Assembly: GCF_000376445.1 (NCBI RefSeq)
Contig: NZ_AQXI01000003.1
Span: 62,001-126,000, forward strand
Direction of reading: 5' to 3'
Source of the DNA: Haladaptatus paucihalophilus DX253
Lineage (GTDB): Archaea; Halobacteriota; Halobacteria; Halobacteriales; Haladaptataceae
DNA: 64,000 bases
In this document: piece by piece, positions 1 through 9,041 of the stretch
How the letters are laid out: every line of letters starts with the position of its first letter
Numbering within the stretch: position 1 is the first letter of the stretch
The notes under the pieces: generated by a model
What the model saw: the letters and a program-made list of their open reading frames with translations, nothing else
Databases searched by the model: none
What the model was told of the DNA's origin: nothing
Program-made: the position numbers and the translations under genes

Positions 1-707
1 CCGGCCAGCCGGTTTCGACGCTGGTCTCGCAGGCCGCACCGAAGACCCTCTCCATCGCGATTCTCGCCATCATCATCGGCCTCGGTGTCGCCATCCCGAC
101 CGGAATCATCAGCGCCACGCGCAAGGGCGAACCGGTCGATTACGCGGCGACGGTGACGGCGTTCCTCGGCGTTTCCATGCCCGCGTTCTTCGTCGGCATC
201 CTGCTCGCGCTGGTGTTCGGCGTCTGGCTGAACCTGCTTCCCGTCTTCGGCTACACGCCGCCGAGCGAGGGACTCGTCCCGTGGCTGGAGAGCGTCCTAC
301 TCCCCGGCATCGCGGTCGGCCTGCCGTACGCCGCCGTCGTCATGCGGATGATGCGCTCGTCGTTACTGGAAGTGCTGAACGAACCGTACATGCGAACCGC
401 CCGAGCGAAGGGCGTCAACGGTCGCGTGATGCTGTTCAAACACGCGCTCCAGAACGCGCTCATCCCCGTCATCACCGTCGCCGGGATTCAACTCGCGCTG
501 GTGTTAGTCGGCAGCGTCACGGTCGAACTCGTCTTCGGGATTCAGGGACTCGGCAGACTGCTCGTGGATTCGATGCTCGACCGTAACTACCCGGTGACGC
601 AAGCGGTCATCCTCATCGTCGCCGCGGTGATGGTGTTCACGAACCTCGCGGTGGACCTCGTGTACACCGTCATCGACCCGCGCATCGGCTACGGAGGGAA
701 CCAATGA
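1..707 (+). CDS. dppB: Dipeptide/oligopeptide ABC transporter permease, DppB-like (5' end outside window)
   Basis: Inner permease subunit of a peptide-type ABC importer. The reading frame is open from base 3 with no start, so the N-terminus lies upstream; 234 residues are visible. It has several hydrophobic segments and the binding-protein-dependent permease signature region with the EAA-like loop (around RTARAKGVNGRVMLFKHALQNALIPV), which contacts the ATPases. The stop overlaps the start of the next permease (ATGA), as expected for a translationally coupled dppBCDF-type operon. The binding protein gene is presumably upstream, outside the window. Peptide specificity is inferred from family membership only; nickel or other substrates are possible in this family. 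Confidence 0.93.
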   Translation, partial: GQPVSTLVSQAAPKTLSIAILAIIIGLGVAIPTGIISATRKGEPVDYAATVTAFLGVSMPAFFVGILLALVFGVWLNLLPVFGYTPPSEGLVPWLESVLLPGIAVGLPYAAVVMRMMRSSLLEVLNEPYMRTARAKGVNGRVMLFKHALQNALIPVITVAGIQLALVLVGSVTVELVFGIQGLGRLLVDSMLDRNYPVTQAVILIVAAVMVFTNLAVDLVYTVIDPRIGYGGNQ

Positions 708-1720
708 CGGAACACACCGATTCGAACGTCGGCCACAATGCGACCACCGAGTCCGGCGCTCCTGTTGAATCGGGACCCATCGACGTCCCGCCAGAATATC
801 GGGAGGAAGAACACTACGAGGAACACAAATCGACGCGCCAACGCCTCGTCGAGGGGCTACTGGCCGACAAGATGGCGTTGTTCGGTGCCGTGGTCGTCTT
901 GTTGTTCGTCTTCGTCGCAATCTTCGCGCCGGTCGTCGCACCCCACGACCCCGAGGCCACGTTCGGCTTCATGAAAGCGCCGAACTCCCACTCCGTGGGC
1001 AACTACGACGGCGCGCCCGGAACCGAATCCGTGTGGCATCCGCTCGGGACGGACTCGTTCGGGCACGACATCCTCTCGCGCATGATCTACGGTGCGCGGG
1101 TTTCGCTGCTCGTGGCCCTCTCGACGGTCGCCGTGGCGTTCACGCTCGGCACGTCCATCGGCCTCCTCGCCGGATTCTACGGCGGCTGGGTCGATAGCGT
1201 GCTGATGCGCTACGTCGACTTTCAGTGGGCGTTCCCCGAACTCATCCTCGGGGTCGGTATCATCGCCATCTCCGGCGGGTTGGGCATCACGAACGTCGTC
1301 ATCGCCATCGGTATCGCGTATATCGACGACTTCGCCCGCCTCGTTCGGGGCGAGGTGCTGTCGCTCCGCGAGGAGGAGTACGTCATGGCGGCCCGCGCCA
1401 TCGGCATGACCGACAAGCGGATCATGACGCGGGAAATCCTGCCGAACGCGGTCGCGCCGCTCATCGTGCAGGCGACGCTCATGATTCCGCTCGCCATCCT
1501 CGCCGAGGCGGGCCTCTCGTTCCTCGGTCTGGGCGTCAAACCGACGACGCCCACGTGGGGGCTGTTGCTCTCGGACGGGCGGCAGTTCATCGGCGAGGCG
1601 TGGTGGATAAGCGTCATGCCCGGCCTCGCCATCATGCTGGTAGTCCTCGCGTTCAACATGCTCGGCGACGGTCTCCGCGACATCTTCGACGTGAGCGACG
1701 GGGAGGTCGAGAGCCGATGA
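704..1720 (+). CDS. dppC: Dipeptide/oligopeptide ABC transporter permease, DppC-like
   Basis: Second membrane subunit of the importer, 338 residues. The N-terminus is an acidic cytoplasmic extension of about 50 residues, then a TM helix (residues 63-83), an external loop, and the permease core from about residue 125 with the EAA-type loop (EEEYVMAARAIGMTDKRI) and the typical ending LGDGLRDIFD. It overlaps both neighbours by 4 nt (ATGA), indicating one polycistronic message with coupled translation. The long polar N-terminus before the first TM is common in haloarchaeal DppC proteins. Confidence 0.94.
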   Translation: MTEHTDSNVGHNATTESGAPVESGPIDVPPEYREEEHYEEHKSTRQRLVEGLLADKMALFGAVVVLLFVFVAIFAPVVAPHDPEATFGFMKAPNSHSVGNYDGAPGTESVWHPLGTDSFGHDILSRMIYGARVSLLVALSTVAVAFTLGTSIGLLAGFYGGWVDSVLMRYVDFQWAFPELILGVGIIAISGGLGITNVVIAIGIAYIDDFARLVRGEVLSLREEEYVMAARAIGMTDKRIMTREILPNAVAPLIVQATLMIPLAILAEAGLSFLGLGVKPTTPTWGLLLSDGRQFIGEAWWISVMPGLAIMLVVLAFNMLGDGLRDIFDVSDGEVESR

Positions 1721-2769
1721 CCGTCCTCGAAGTCGACGGGCTTCACACCCGATTCCCGACCCCCAGAGGGACGGTGGACGCGGTGAACGAGGTGGACTTG
1801 CGCATCGAACCCGGCGAAATCGTCGGTCTCGTCGGGGAAAGCGGGTCGGGAAAGAGCGTCCTCGCGGAGAGCATCATGGGCATCGTCGAGGAACCGGGCG
1901 AAATCGCGTCGGGCGACATTCGACTCCACGGGGAGTCGCTGCTCGACCTGCCCGAATCGAAGCGCCGTGAAATCCGCGGCGGGACGATTTCGATGGTGTT
2001 CCAAGACCCGATGAACAGCCTCAACCCGACGCTGACCGTCGGCGAGCAGATCGCCGAGATGGTCCGACTCCACCAACCCGTCGGCGAGTCGGTGAGCCTT
2101 CCGGCGGAACTCAAGCGAAAGCTCGTCGGGTCCTCGAAGAACGGTCAGGCGTGGCGGCGGGCCATCGAGATGCTCGAAAGCGTCGAGATTCCCGAGCCGG
2201 AGACGCGGGCGAGCGACTACCCCCACGAGTTCTCCGGCGGCATGCGCCAGCGGGCGATGATAGCCATGGCGCTGGCGGCCGAACCGGACCTGCTCATCGC
2301 AGACGAGCCGACGACGGCGCTCGACGTGACGATTCAGGCCCAAATCCTCGACGAACTCAGGGAGTTGAAGGACGCCTTCGACACGTCAATTCTGCTCATC
2401 ACGCACGACCTCGCGGTCGTGTCCGAGGTGTGCGACCGGGTGAACGTGATGTACGCCGGGGAAATCGTCGAACGCGCCGACGCGACCGAGCTGTTCAGCG
2501 ACCCGCAACACCCCTACACGCAGGGTCTCATCGCCAGTACGCCGCGTCTCGACGCGCCGATGGACAGCCTCGAACCGATAGACGGGAACGTTCCCGACCT
2601 CATCGACATCCCCTTCGCGTGCCACTTCGCGCCGCGCTGTCCCGAAGCCACGCGGGAGTGTTACGAAATCGACCCGAACTTCCGACCGGTCGATGCTGAC
2701 ACGGACGGCGAATCGAACGACCACGTTGCGGCGTGTCTGCGCCGCGGACCCACGGAGGAACGACTATGA
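1717..2769 (+). CDS. dppD: Peptide ABC transporter ATP-binding protein, DppD-like
   Basis: ATPase subunit, 350 residues. The start at 1717 gives the usual MTVLEVDGL opening and a 4-nt overlap with the permease gene; the open frame extends further upstream but that part is a shadow of dppC. Walker A is GESGSGKS, the signature is FSGGMRQR and Walker B is [12 protein letters not shown]. The C-terminal oligopeptide-transporter domain carries the paired cysteines CHFAPRCP and a terminal cysteine near VAACLRR, typical of the DppD/OppD group. It works as a heterodimer with the next gene. Confidence 0.95.
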   Translation: MTVLEVDGLHTRFPTPRGTVDAVNEVDLRIEPGEIVGLVGESGSGKSVLAESIMGIVEEPGEIASGDIRLHGESLLDLPESKRREIRGGTISMVFQDPMNSLNPTLTVGEQIAEMVRLHQPVGESVSLPAELKRKLVGSSKNGQAWRRAIEMLESVEIPEPETRASDYPHEFSGGMRQRAMIAMALAAEPDLLIADEPTTALDVTIQAQILDELRELKDAFDTSILLITHDLAVVSEVCDRVNVMYAGEIVERADATELFSDPQHPYTQGLIASTPRLDAPMDSLEPIDGNVPDLIDIPFACHFAPRCPEATRECYEIDPNFRPVDADTDGESNDHVAACLRRGPTEERL

Positions 2770-4082
2770 GCATGCAGCTAACGAGCGCCGACGAGACGTC
2801 CGACACCGAACCGTTGCTCGCCGTTCGCGGCCTGAAAAAGCACTTCGACCAGTCGGGGGGCGTCCTCGACAGACTGGTCGGCGACACGGCGAGCGTCCGC
2901 GCCGTCGATGGCGTCGATCTGACGGTCACCGAGGGCGAGACGCTCGCCATCGTGGGAGAGTCCGGCTGTGGCAAATCGACGCTCGGTCGGACGATTCTCA
3001 ACCTGCACGACGCGACCGACGGGTCGGTCGAATATCGCGGGACGAACCTCTCCGAGCTCTCACAGCAGGAGATGCGACCGTACCGGCGCGACCTGCAGAT
3101 GATATTCCAGGACCCCCTGGCGTCGCTGAATCCGCGCCAGACAGTCGGCGAAATCATCACCGCGCCGATGGAGGTCCACGGCATCGGCGACAGCGACGAG
3201 GGCCGACTGGAGCGGACGAAAGACCTCCTCCGGCGCGTCGGATTGAAGGCCGGACACATCGAACGCTACCCGAACCAGTTCTCGGGGGGACAACAGCAGC
3301 GCGTCGGTATCGCCCGCGCGCTCGCACTCGAGCCCGAACTGATAATCGCGGACGAACCCGTTTCGGCGCTGGACGTGTCCGTGCAGGCCCAGATTCTCAA
3401 CCTCCTGGACGAACTTCAGGACGACCTCGGCCTGTCGCTCGTGTTCATCGCGCACAACCTCTCGGTCGTGCGCCACGTCGCCGACCGGGTGGCCGTGATG
3501 TACCTCGGTCGAATCGTGGAGACCGCACCCGTCGCGGAACTCTACGAGAATCCACAGCATCCGTACACGAAATCGCTGCTGTCGGCGGTGCCCCGCATCG
3601 ACCCGGCGGACCGCGACGAGCGAATCATCCTCGAAGGGTCGGTTCCGTCGCCGTTGGACCCGCCGTCCGGCTGTCGGTTCCACACGCGCTGTCCGATGGT
3701 GATTCCGCCCGAGGACTGGGCGGGCACCGACGAGGCGTTCCGCGCGGCCTTCGCGTTCAGGAACCACGTGCTGTCGGGCGAACTCGACCCGGACGCCGCG
3801 CGGACCCGTCTCGAAGCCGAGGGGCGCGAGACGGACGATTCGAGCGTGGCGTCGTACCTCGTGGCGCAACTGCTTCCGGGCGACCCGGAGGCCTTGCCGT
3901 CGGACGCGGGCGAGGCCGTTCGCTCGGCGGCGGACGCGTTGGCCGCCGCCGACCACGAACGCGCGAACGAAATCGTCGAAAACGCGTTTCCGTCGCCGTG
4001 CGAACGCGAGACGCCACAGCCGACCGACGCGGGAGACGGACACGCCGCGGCGTGCCACCGCGTTACTTCGCAGGGTTCCTGA
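2766..4082 (+). CDS. dppF: Peptide ABC transporter ATP-binding protein, DppF-like
   Basis: Second ATPase, 438 residues from the ATG at 2766, chosen because it overlaps the dppD stop and is preceded by GGAGG. Walker A is GESGCGKS, the signature FSGGQQQR, Walker B LIIADEPVSALD. The C-terminal oligopeptide domain is unusual. The cysteine pair CRFHTRCP is separated from the closing motif (CERETPQP, HAAACHR) by about 100 extra, mostly acidic residues, making the protein about 100 residues longer than bacterial DppF. This is an insertion, not a frameshift, because the domain end is intact. It is the last gene of the operon; the next gene is on the opposite strand. Confidence 0.94.
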   Translation: MSMQLTSADETSDTEPLLAVRGLKKHFDQSGGVLDRLVGDTASVRAVDGVDLTVTEGETLAIVGESGCGKSTLGRTILNLHDATDGSVEYRGTNLSELSQQEMRPYRRDLQMIFQDPLASLNPRQTVGEIITAPMEVHGIGDSDEGRLERTKDLLRRVGLKAGHIERYPNQFSGGQQQRVGIARALALEPELIIADEPVSALDVSVQAQILNLLDELQDDLGLSLVFIAHNLSVVRHVADRVAVMYLGRIVETAPVAELYENPQHPYTKSLLSAVPRIDPADRDERIILEGSVPSPLDPPSGCRFHTRCPMVIPPEDWAGTDEAFRAAFAFRNHVLSGELDPDAARTRLEAEGRETDDSSVASYLVAQLLPGDPEALPSDAGEAVRSAADALAAADHERANEIVENAFPSPCERETPQPTDAGDGHAAACHRVTSQGS

Positions 4083-4212
4083 CGAAATCGCGGATTCTCT
4101 TCGTCGTTCGTCCCTCGGCCGGACGTATCTGTCATCCACCGTCCGGCGTCCGGTCATCACGCCGGACCGGGGACGACGAAAACTCGGTGCTGAAGCGCTT
4201 CGTGGCGATTCC

Positions 4213-4617
4213 TCATGGCCGCTGTCTGATGAGGGAGATGAGTTCCCTCGCATCCTTGAGTTTCTTCAGTCGCACCTCCTCCTCGATGTTCGGGGAGTCC
4301 AACCCCTCCAGTGCGGTCAGGGCGCGGTCGATGCCGTGGATGCTCCGAACGAGTCGCTCTCCCTCCTCGACCGCTATCTCTCCACGGTCGATTCGCTGTT
4401 TTCGGGCGAGACGCTCGCGTTTGAGTTTCGTCTTCATCTCCTCGATGGCATCGCGTTCGCTCTCGGGAATCGCTTCGAGGCGCTTGCACTCGAAGACGAA
4501 CTCTTGGACGTCTATCGTCGTTCCCTGTATCGTGAGTTCGTCGACCATCTGCTTTCCGACGGTCGCCGATGGACGCTGAATCCGGTCGAGGAGCCGCTGT
4601 CGTTGTCGTTCGTTCAT
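4213..4617 (-). CDS. DUF5788-like haloarchaeal protein
   Basis: Acidic helical protein of 134 residues starting at MNERQRQRLL. The frame is open 21 codons further (to 4680), but that upstream part is not conserved-looking and the internal ATG gives the form I recall for this haloarchaeal family. The middle (residues 55-85) is a lysine/arginine/glutamate-rich coiled-coil-like stretch. Function is unknown. It is convergent with the peptide transporter operon and divergent from the regulator gene that follows. Family name is from memory of the sequence pattern and should be treated as likely, not certain. Confidence 0.8.
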   Translation of the reverse strand: MNERQRQRLLDRIQRPSATVGKQMVDELTIQGTTIDVQEFVFECKRLEAIPESERDAIEEMKTKLKRERLARKQRIDRGEIAVEEGERLVRSIHGIDRALTALEGLDSPNIEEEVRLKKLKDARELISLIRQRP

Positions 4618-4740
4618 GGGTTGTGGTGGTTCGACTTCATCTGTCAGTTCGACTGACGACGAAATATTCGTTCGGAGCAACGAATTCCTCCGACAGAACT
4701 GACACTAACGTTTTCCTTTCGAGGGACGAAGCTGCGAACG

Positions 4741-5634
4741 ATGACCGACGGCGAACCGAACACGACCGGGGTCTTCGACTCGGTGAGCAACTCGACTCGG
4801 GTCGAAATCCTGCGAGCGCTGGCGGACGCACACGGCGATTCGCCGACCGACCCGTGGCTCGCGTACAGCGAACTTCGGGAGGTCGTCGGAATCCGTGACA
4901 ACGGAAACTTCAACTACCACCTCGACCAACTCGGGGGCCTCGTCGTGAAGGGTTCGCCGGGGTACAGACTCTCGCGTATCGGGATGTCGGTCGTCTCGGC
5001 CATCTCTTCCGGCGTCTTCGACACCGAGTGGGCGTGGGGACCGATAGACGCACCCGGCCACTGTCGTCGCTGTGACGACCCACTGCAACTCCGCTACGAG
5101 GGCGGCATCCTGTGGCTCTCGTGTGGAATCGACGAGCATTCCGTTCCGCTTTCGATACCGCCGAGTCTTCTCGAATCGCATCCGGAGGGAAGCGAGACGG
5201 AAATCGTCGAACGAATCGCATTTCTCGAAAACCAGTGGGGGTCGCTCACCCGTCGCGGAATCTGTTCGGAGTGTCAGGGGTACGTCGAGGGGAGAATCGA
5301 GACCGTTCCCGAAGAACCCGAACACTACCATTACCACGGCCGCTGTCGTCGGTGCGGGTTCCACCACGGGATTCCGGTCGGGATGTTCCTCGCCAGCCAT
5401 CCCGCCGTGACGAGTTTCTACTACGAGCGCGGCGTCGATGTCCTGACCACTCCGTTCTGGACGCTGGAGTTTTGCGCGCCCGGCCGCGAGACGGTGCTGT
5501 CCACGGACCCGCTCCGACTGGGTGTGGGCGCGAATCTGGACGGTGAAACCCTCTCCCTCACGCTGGACCGGGACGGAACCGTCGTCTCGACTGCGATAGC
5601 AGGGGCGTCCGCTGAAGAACCGTACAACGGCTGA
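4741..5634 (+). CDS. Winged-helix (ArsR-like) transcriptional regulator with zinc-ribbon domain
   Basis: Protein of 297 residues. Residues 10-90 form an ArsR-type winged helix (STRVEILRALADA, recognition part NFNYHLDQLGGLVVK, wing GYRLSRIGM). Residues 105-125 carry CRRCDD with a later SCGID, and residues 177-205 carry CSEC and CRRCG, so one or two zinc ribbons follow the DNA-binding domain. This domain order is common in haloarchaeal one-component regulators of unknown ligand. It is monocistronic and divergent from the DUF5788-like gene, so it may regulate itself or that gene. Confidence 0.85.
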   Translation: MTDGEPNTTGVFDSVSNSTRVEILRALADAHGDSPTDPWLAYSELREVVGIRDNGNFNYHLDQLGGLVVKGSPGYRLSRIGMSVVSAISSGVFDTEWAWGPIDAPGHCRRCDDPLQLRYEGGILWLSCGIDEHSVPLSIPPSLLESHPEGSETEIVERIAFLENQWGSLTRRGICSECQGYVEGRIETVPEEPEHYHYHGRCRRCGFHHGIPVGMFLASHPAVTSFYYERGVDVLTTPFWTLEFCAPGRETVLSTDPLRLGVGANLDGETLSLTLDRDGTVVSTAIAGASAEEPYNG

Positions 5635-5673
5635 CGCCGCGTCCGGTCCTTCCGGACCGACTGCTGACCGTCC

Positions 5674-5913
5674 CTACTCGTCGGTCGGTTTCGATTCGCT
5701 CTCGTCGGTCGGTTTCGATTCGCTCTCGTCTGTCGTTTCTGATTCCTCTGCCACCGGAACCACGGTTCCGCCGCACTCCGGGCAGCCGTCGTGGCTCGTG
5801 TAGAGGCGCTTTCCGCAGTCCGTACACTCGTAACTCGCCTCTTCGGCCGCGACCGCCTCGGAGGTTTGTTTGAACTCCTCGACTTTCCGGCCGATGTTCT
5901 TGAACAGTCCCAT
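5674..5913 (-). CDS. Small zinc-ribbon protein with repeated acidic tail
   Basis: Protein of 79 residues beginning MGLFKNIGRKVEEFK; the upstream in-frame codons (MPIT) are less likely. Residues 1-27 are an amphipathic helix, then a single zinc ribbon with CTDCGKR and CPECGG. The tail is a duplicated ESESKPTDE unit produced by a 24-nt tandem DNA repeat. Such short zinc ribbons are abundant in haloarchaea and mostly uncharacterised. It converges on the regulator gene with a 39-nt gap. Confidence 0.8.
   Translation of the reverse strand: MGLFKNIGRKVEEFKQTSEAVAAEEASYECTDCGKRLYTSHDGCPECGGTVVPVAEESETTDESESKPTDESESKPTDE
5677..5724. repeat. Two perfect 24-nt tandem copies, third degenerate
   Basis: The 24-nt unit beginning CTCGTCGGTCGG occurs twice in tandem, and a third diverged copy follows to about 5749. 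The unit is a multiple of three, so it adds eight residues per copy to the acidic tail of the zinc-ribbon protein without breaking the frame. Copy number is likely to vary between strains. Confidence 0.9.
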
Positions 5914-6014
5914 CGTTATCGGCACAGAGGGGGATGGGAAGGATAAGTCTTGGTGAGCTGAGAACTCCGATACCGTGCGAACGGCGACCCGAATCGACCC
6001 GCTTTCCGCCCGAT

Positions 6015-6683
6015 TCAGTCGAAAATCCGTTCCTTCGAGGACTCGCTGAAGCCGTCGCTCGCCGCTTTCGTCGTCTCGTAGACGCGCCGGAGTTCCGCTA
6101 TCGGCTCCTTGTGTGCATCGACTCGCAAGTCGTGATAGGCCGTCGTTCGCGGCGCTTTGACCATCACCGCCGCCGAGGTGTGGCCGCGCTTGTCGCCCCC
6201 TGCCTCCTTCCCCGCGGCGAGGGCGTCGATGAGTCGGGAAACGAGGCCCTCTTCCTCGTTCTCCTCCTCGTTGCCCGCGGCGAACGTTTCGGCCAGCGCG
6301 TCCAGCGTCTCCTCGCCGACGAGCATGTTTCCGGCGACCGTGAGGTCTTTCTCATCGTGAACCCGATGCCCGAACCAGCCGTCACAGCCGTCGCCGGAGT
6401 GCGCGAAGGCGTTTCCCCGCGCGTCGAGTCCGTGCACCTGTCGGAGGTGGCTGTGGTCGTCCTGTTCGAGCAGTCCGGCCAGCGCGTCGTCCACGCCGAG
6501 GTCCGGCAGGAGCGCGACGCCCCGCCTGCCGAGGCGGACGTTGACGAAACTCTGCGTGCTGATAACGCCGTCGTGGGTGACGTACGGTGCGAGCGCGCCG
6601 ACCGCGGGCGCGTCGGTGGCGACGGCGACGCCGAAACTGGTCCCTTCGTCGGTTTCCTCCCGGACGCAGATCGAGAAAGTCAT
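6015..6683 (-). CDS. DUF1028 family protein
   Basis: Protein of 222 residues with the DUF1028 pattern: MTFSICVREE opening, then FGVAVATDAPAVGALAPYV, STQSFVNVRLG and a middle GNMLVGEETLDALAETF. DUF1028 is related to Ntn hydrolases and is often next to peptidases or fused to peptidoglycan-binding domains. Here it is divergent from a gamma-glutamyltransferase, itself an Ntn hydrolase, across an 87-nt gap, so the two may be co-regulated. Reaction unknown. A TATA-like element (complement of GATAAGG near 6704-6710) lies about 25 nt before the start. Confidence 0.9.
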   Translation of the reverse strand: MTFSICVREETDEGTSFGVAVATDAPAVGALAPYVTHDGVISTQSFVNVRLGRRGVALLPDLGVDDALAGLLEQDDHSHLRQVHGLDARGNAFAHSGDGCDGWFGHRVHDEKDLTVAGNMLVGEETLDALAETFAAGNEEENEEEGLVSRLIDALAAGKEAGGDKRGHTSAAVMVKAPRTTAYHDLRVDAHKEPIAELRRVYETTKAASDGFSESSKERIFD

Positions 6684-6770
6684 ATGCGTGTGGTTATCTC
6701 ACACTCCGATAAGGGCCACCCCGGACCTATTTGGGGGGTACTTTAGGGTTGCATCCGAGTATGTCATGGT

Positions 6771-8441
6771 ATGACGCAACCCGATTTGGATAGGTTTACT
6801 TCGCGGCGTTCGACCGTTTACGCGCCGAACGGTGTCGTCGCTACCAGTCAACCGCTCGCTTCGCAAGCGGGTGTCTCGATTCTGCAGCAGGGGGGGAACG
6901 CGTTCGACGCCGCCGTCGCCACTGCCGCGGCGCTCAACGTCGTCGAACCGACGAGTACCGGACTCGGCGGCGACGTGTTCGCGCTGTATCGCACCGCGGA
7001 CGGCGACGTCGGCGCGATGCGAAGCTGTGGCGGAGCGCCCGCCGAGGCGACCATCGAAAACGTCCGCGCCTCGTTAAAAGCGCAGGATGACCCGTCGGAG
7101 TGGTACCCCGAGAACCGTGGGTACGCCGTGGACGGCACCGAGGACACGGACGACCTCGGCATGCCGTTCCTCGGCCCGCACGCCGTCACCGTCCCCGGAA
7201 CCGCCCGCGGGTGGGAAGCGACGGTGGAGCGCTTCGGGAAGCTATCGCTCGAAGACGCGCTCCAACCCGCCATCGACTACGCCATCGGCGGCTATCCCGT
7301 CTCGGAAGTCATCGCCTCCCACTGGGTCGGCGCGGAGACTCTCTTCAAAACGGACCACGCCCGCGAGGCGTACCTGAAGGACGGAAAGGCACCGGAAGCG
7401 GGCGAGACGATGACGCTTCCCCGCCTCGGCGAGAGCCTCCGTCGAATCGCGGAGGAGGGCGCGGACGTGCTGTACGAGGGGGACATCGCCGAGAAAATCG
7501 CCGAGGAAGTACAATCGCAGGGCGGCTTCCTCACCGTGGAGGACCTCGCGGCGTTCGAACCCGAGTTTCCCGACCCGGTTTCGACGACGTACAACGGCGC
7601 TGAAATTTACGAACTGCCGCCGAACAATCAGGGCCTCATAGCGCTGGAGGCGCTCAACATCGCCGACGAACTCGGCGCGAGCGACCACCCCATCGACTCG
7701 CCCGAACGGGTTCACTACTTCGCAGAGGCGATGAAACTCGCGTTCCACGACGGCCACCGCTACATCACGGACCCCGAGTACGAGGAGGTTCCACCGCTGG
7801 CGTCCGACTCGTGGGCGAAGAAACGAGCAGAACACGTCGGCGAGAGCGCGAACCACGACGTTTCGTTCGGCGTGCCCGACGCGAACGCGGAGGACGCGGA
7901 TACCGTCCTCCTCTGTGTCGCCGACGACGAGGGCAACGTCGTCTCGTTCATCAACTCCCGATTCGCCGGGTTCGGCTCCGGGCTGGTCGCCGGGGATACC
8001 GGCATCGCGCTCCAGAACCGCGGCGCGTCCTTCTCGCTGGACCCCGACCACCCGAACCACCTCGAACCCGGAAAGCGCCCGTTCCACACCCTGATTCCCG
8101 CGCTCGCCAAGTTCGACGACGACGACTGGGCCGCCTTCGGCGTGATGGGCGGCTACATGCAACCGCAAGGCCACGTCCAAGTCGTTTCCAATATCGTGGA
8201 CTACGACCTGCCATTACAGGCCGCGCTCGACCTACCGCGCTGGCGCTATCGGGAGGACGGCACCCTCGCCATCGAGGGGAGAATGGACGGCAACCTCGCC
8301 ACGAAACTCACGCGGAAGGGCCACGACGTGCGCGTCCTCGCGCCGGTGCTCTTCGGCGGCGCACAGATAGTGAGAAACGACAACGGCGTCCTCTCCGGTG
8401 CGACCGAACCGCGAAAGGACGGCAACGCCTCCGGGTACTGA
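6771..8441 (+). CDS. ggt: Gamma-glutamyltransferase (gamma-glutamyltranspeptidase family)
   Basis: Protein of 556 residues, the usual family length. The N-terminal large-subunit region has ATSQPLASQAGVSIL, GGNAFDAAVATA and STGLGGDVF. The autoprocessing/catalytic threonine is most likely Thr378 in the context DADTVLLCV, followed by DEGNVVSFINS, GFGSG and GKRPFHTLIP. The family hydrolyses or transfers gamma-glutamyl groups, for example from gamma-glutamylcysteine, the main thiol of haloarchaea, or acts as an acylase. There is no signal peptide, so it is probably cytoplasmic, unlike many bacterial homologues. TATA-like TACTTTA sits about 28 nt before the ATG. The stop is one base from the stop of the convergent gene. 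Confidence 0.94.
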   Translation: MTQPDLDRFTSRRSTVYAPNGVVATSQPLASQAGVSILQQGGNAFDAAVATAAALNVVEPTSTGLGGDVFALYRTADGDVGAMRSCGGAPAEATIENVRASLKAQDDPSEWYPENRGYAVDGTEDTDDLGMPFLGPHAVTVPGTARGWEATVERFGKLSLEDALQPAIDYAIGGYPVSEVIASHWVGAETLFKTDHAREAYLKDGKAPEAGETMTLPRLGESLRRIAEEGADVLYEGDIAEKIAEEVQSQGGFLTVEDLAAFEPEFPDPVSTTYNGAEIYELPPNNQGLIALEALNIADELGASDHPIDSPERVHYFAEAMKLAFHDGHRYITDPEYEEVPPLASDSWAKKRAEHVGESANHDVSFGVPDANAEDADTVLLCVADDEGNVVSFINSRFAGFGSGLVAGDTGIALQNRGASFSLDPDHPNHLEPGKRPFHTLIPALAKFDDDDWAAFGVMGGYMQPQGHVQVVSNIVDYDLPLQAALDLPRWRYREDGTLAIEGRMDGNLATKLTRKGHDVRVLAPVLFGGAQIVRNDNGVLSGATEPRKDGNASGY

Positions 8442-8442
8442 A

Positions 8443-8832
8443 CTACTCTTCCTCTTCCTCTTCCTCTTCCTCTTCCTCTTCCTCTTCCTCTTCTTCGTGG
8501 TCCGATTCCGTCTCGTCGTCCGCTTCTTCGTCTTCGTTCTCTCCGTCCGCTTCTTCGCTTTCCGCGGATTCCTCCGCTTCCTCTTCTTCGTCGTCCGATT
8601 CCGCCGTGGCACCCACGTCGGTATCGTGAATCTCGATTTCCATCGGGCCGCTTTCGGACCCGCTGAACTCACCCAACTCCTCGTCGAGGCTCGATTCGTT
8701 TCGGCTCTTTCCGACGAGATAGCCAGCGATAAAGGAAATCCCGAGGAGGACCAGCGTTTTGAGTCCCGAACCGGACCGCTCCGCGCTCTCGGGTTCGGTT
8801 TCCGATTCCTCGTCTGTCGCGTTCTCGGACAT
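8443..8832 (-). CDS. Small single-TM protein with poly-glutamate tail
   Basis: Protein of 129 residues starting at MSENATDEES. A single TM helix (TLVLLGISFIAGYLVG, residues 26-41) separates a short acidic N-terminus from a long acidic tail that ends in 17 consecutive glutamates. The poly-E run is encoded by a CTCTTC hexamer microsatellite. Function unknown; the short TM plus charged tail resembles haloarchaeal YtxH-like or other small membrane proteins. It is convergent with ggt with a single base between the stop codons. Confidence 0.75.
   Translation of the reverse strand: MSENATDEESETEPESAERSGSGLKTLVLLGISFIAGYLVGKSRNESSLDEELGEFSGSESGPMEIEIHDTDVGATAESDDEEEEAEESAESEEADGENEDEEADDETESDHEEEEEEEEEEEEEEEEE
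8446..8496. repeat. CTCTTC hexanucleotide microsatellite
   Basis: About eight perfect hexamers encode the 17-glutamate C-terminal run of the overlapping gene. The hexamer keeps the reading frame on expansion or contraction, so slippage changes only the tail length. Confidence 0.93.
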
Positions 8833-9041
8833 ACCGTTCGCTTTGCGGGTGAGTGACTTTTCCGTTGTGGTCGGGGACTGACACGGCGGTTGTCGCCGTC
8901 GGAGTGGACAGTTTACGGCGTCACCGTGGCCTAACGGGTCGAACGAGTTCGGCACGCCGACGGACGATGCTGTCTCTCGTCGGTGACGTCAGAAAAATCC
9001 GGTTCGGGCCGGGTGTTCCCCCAGACCCCCAAAATCCGCGG

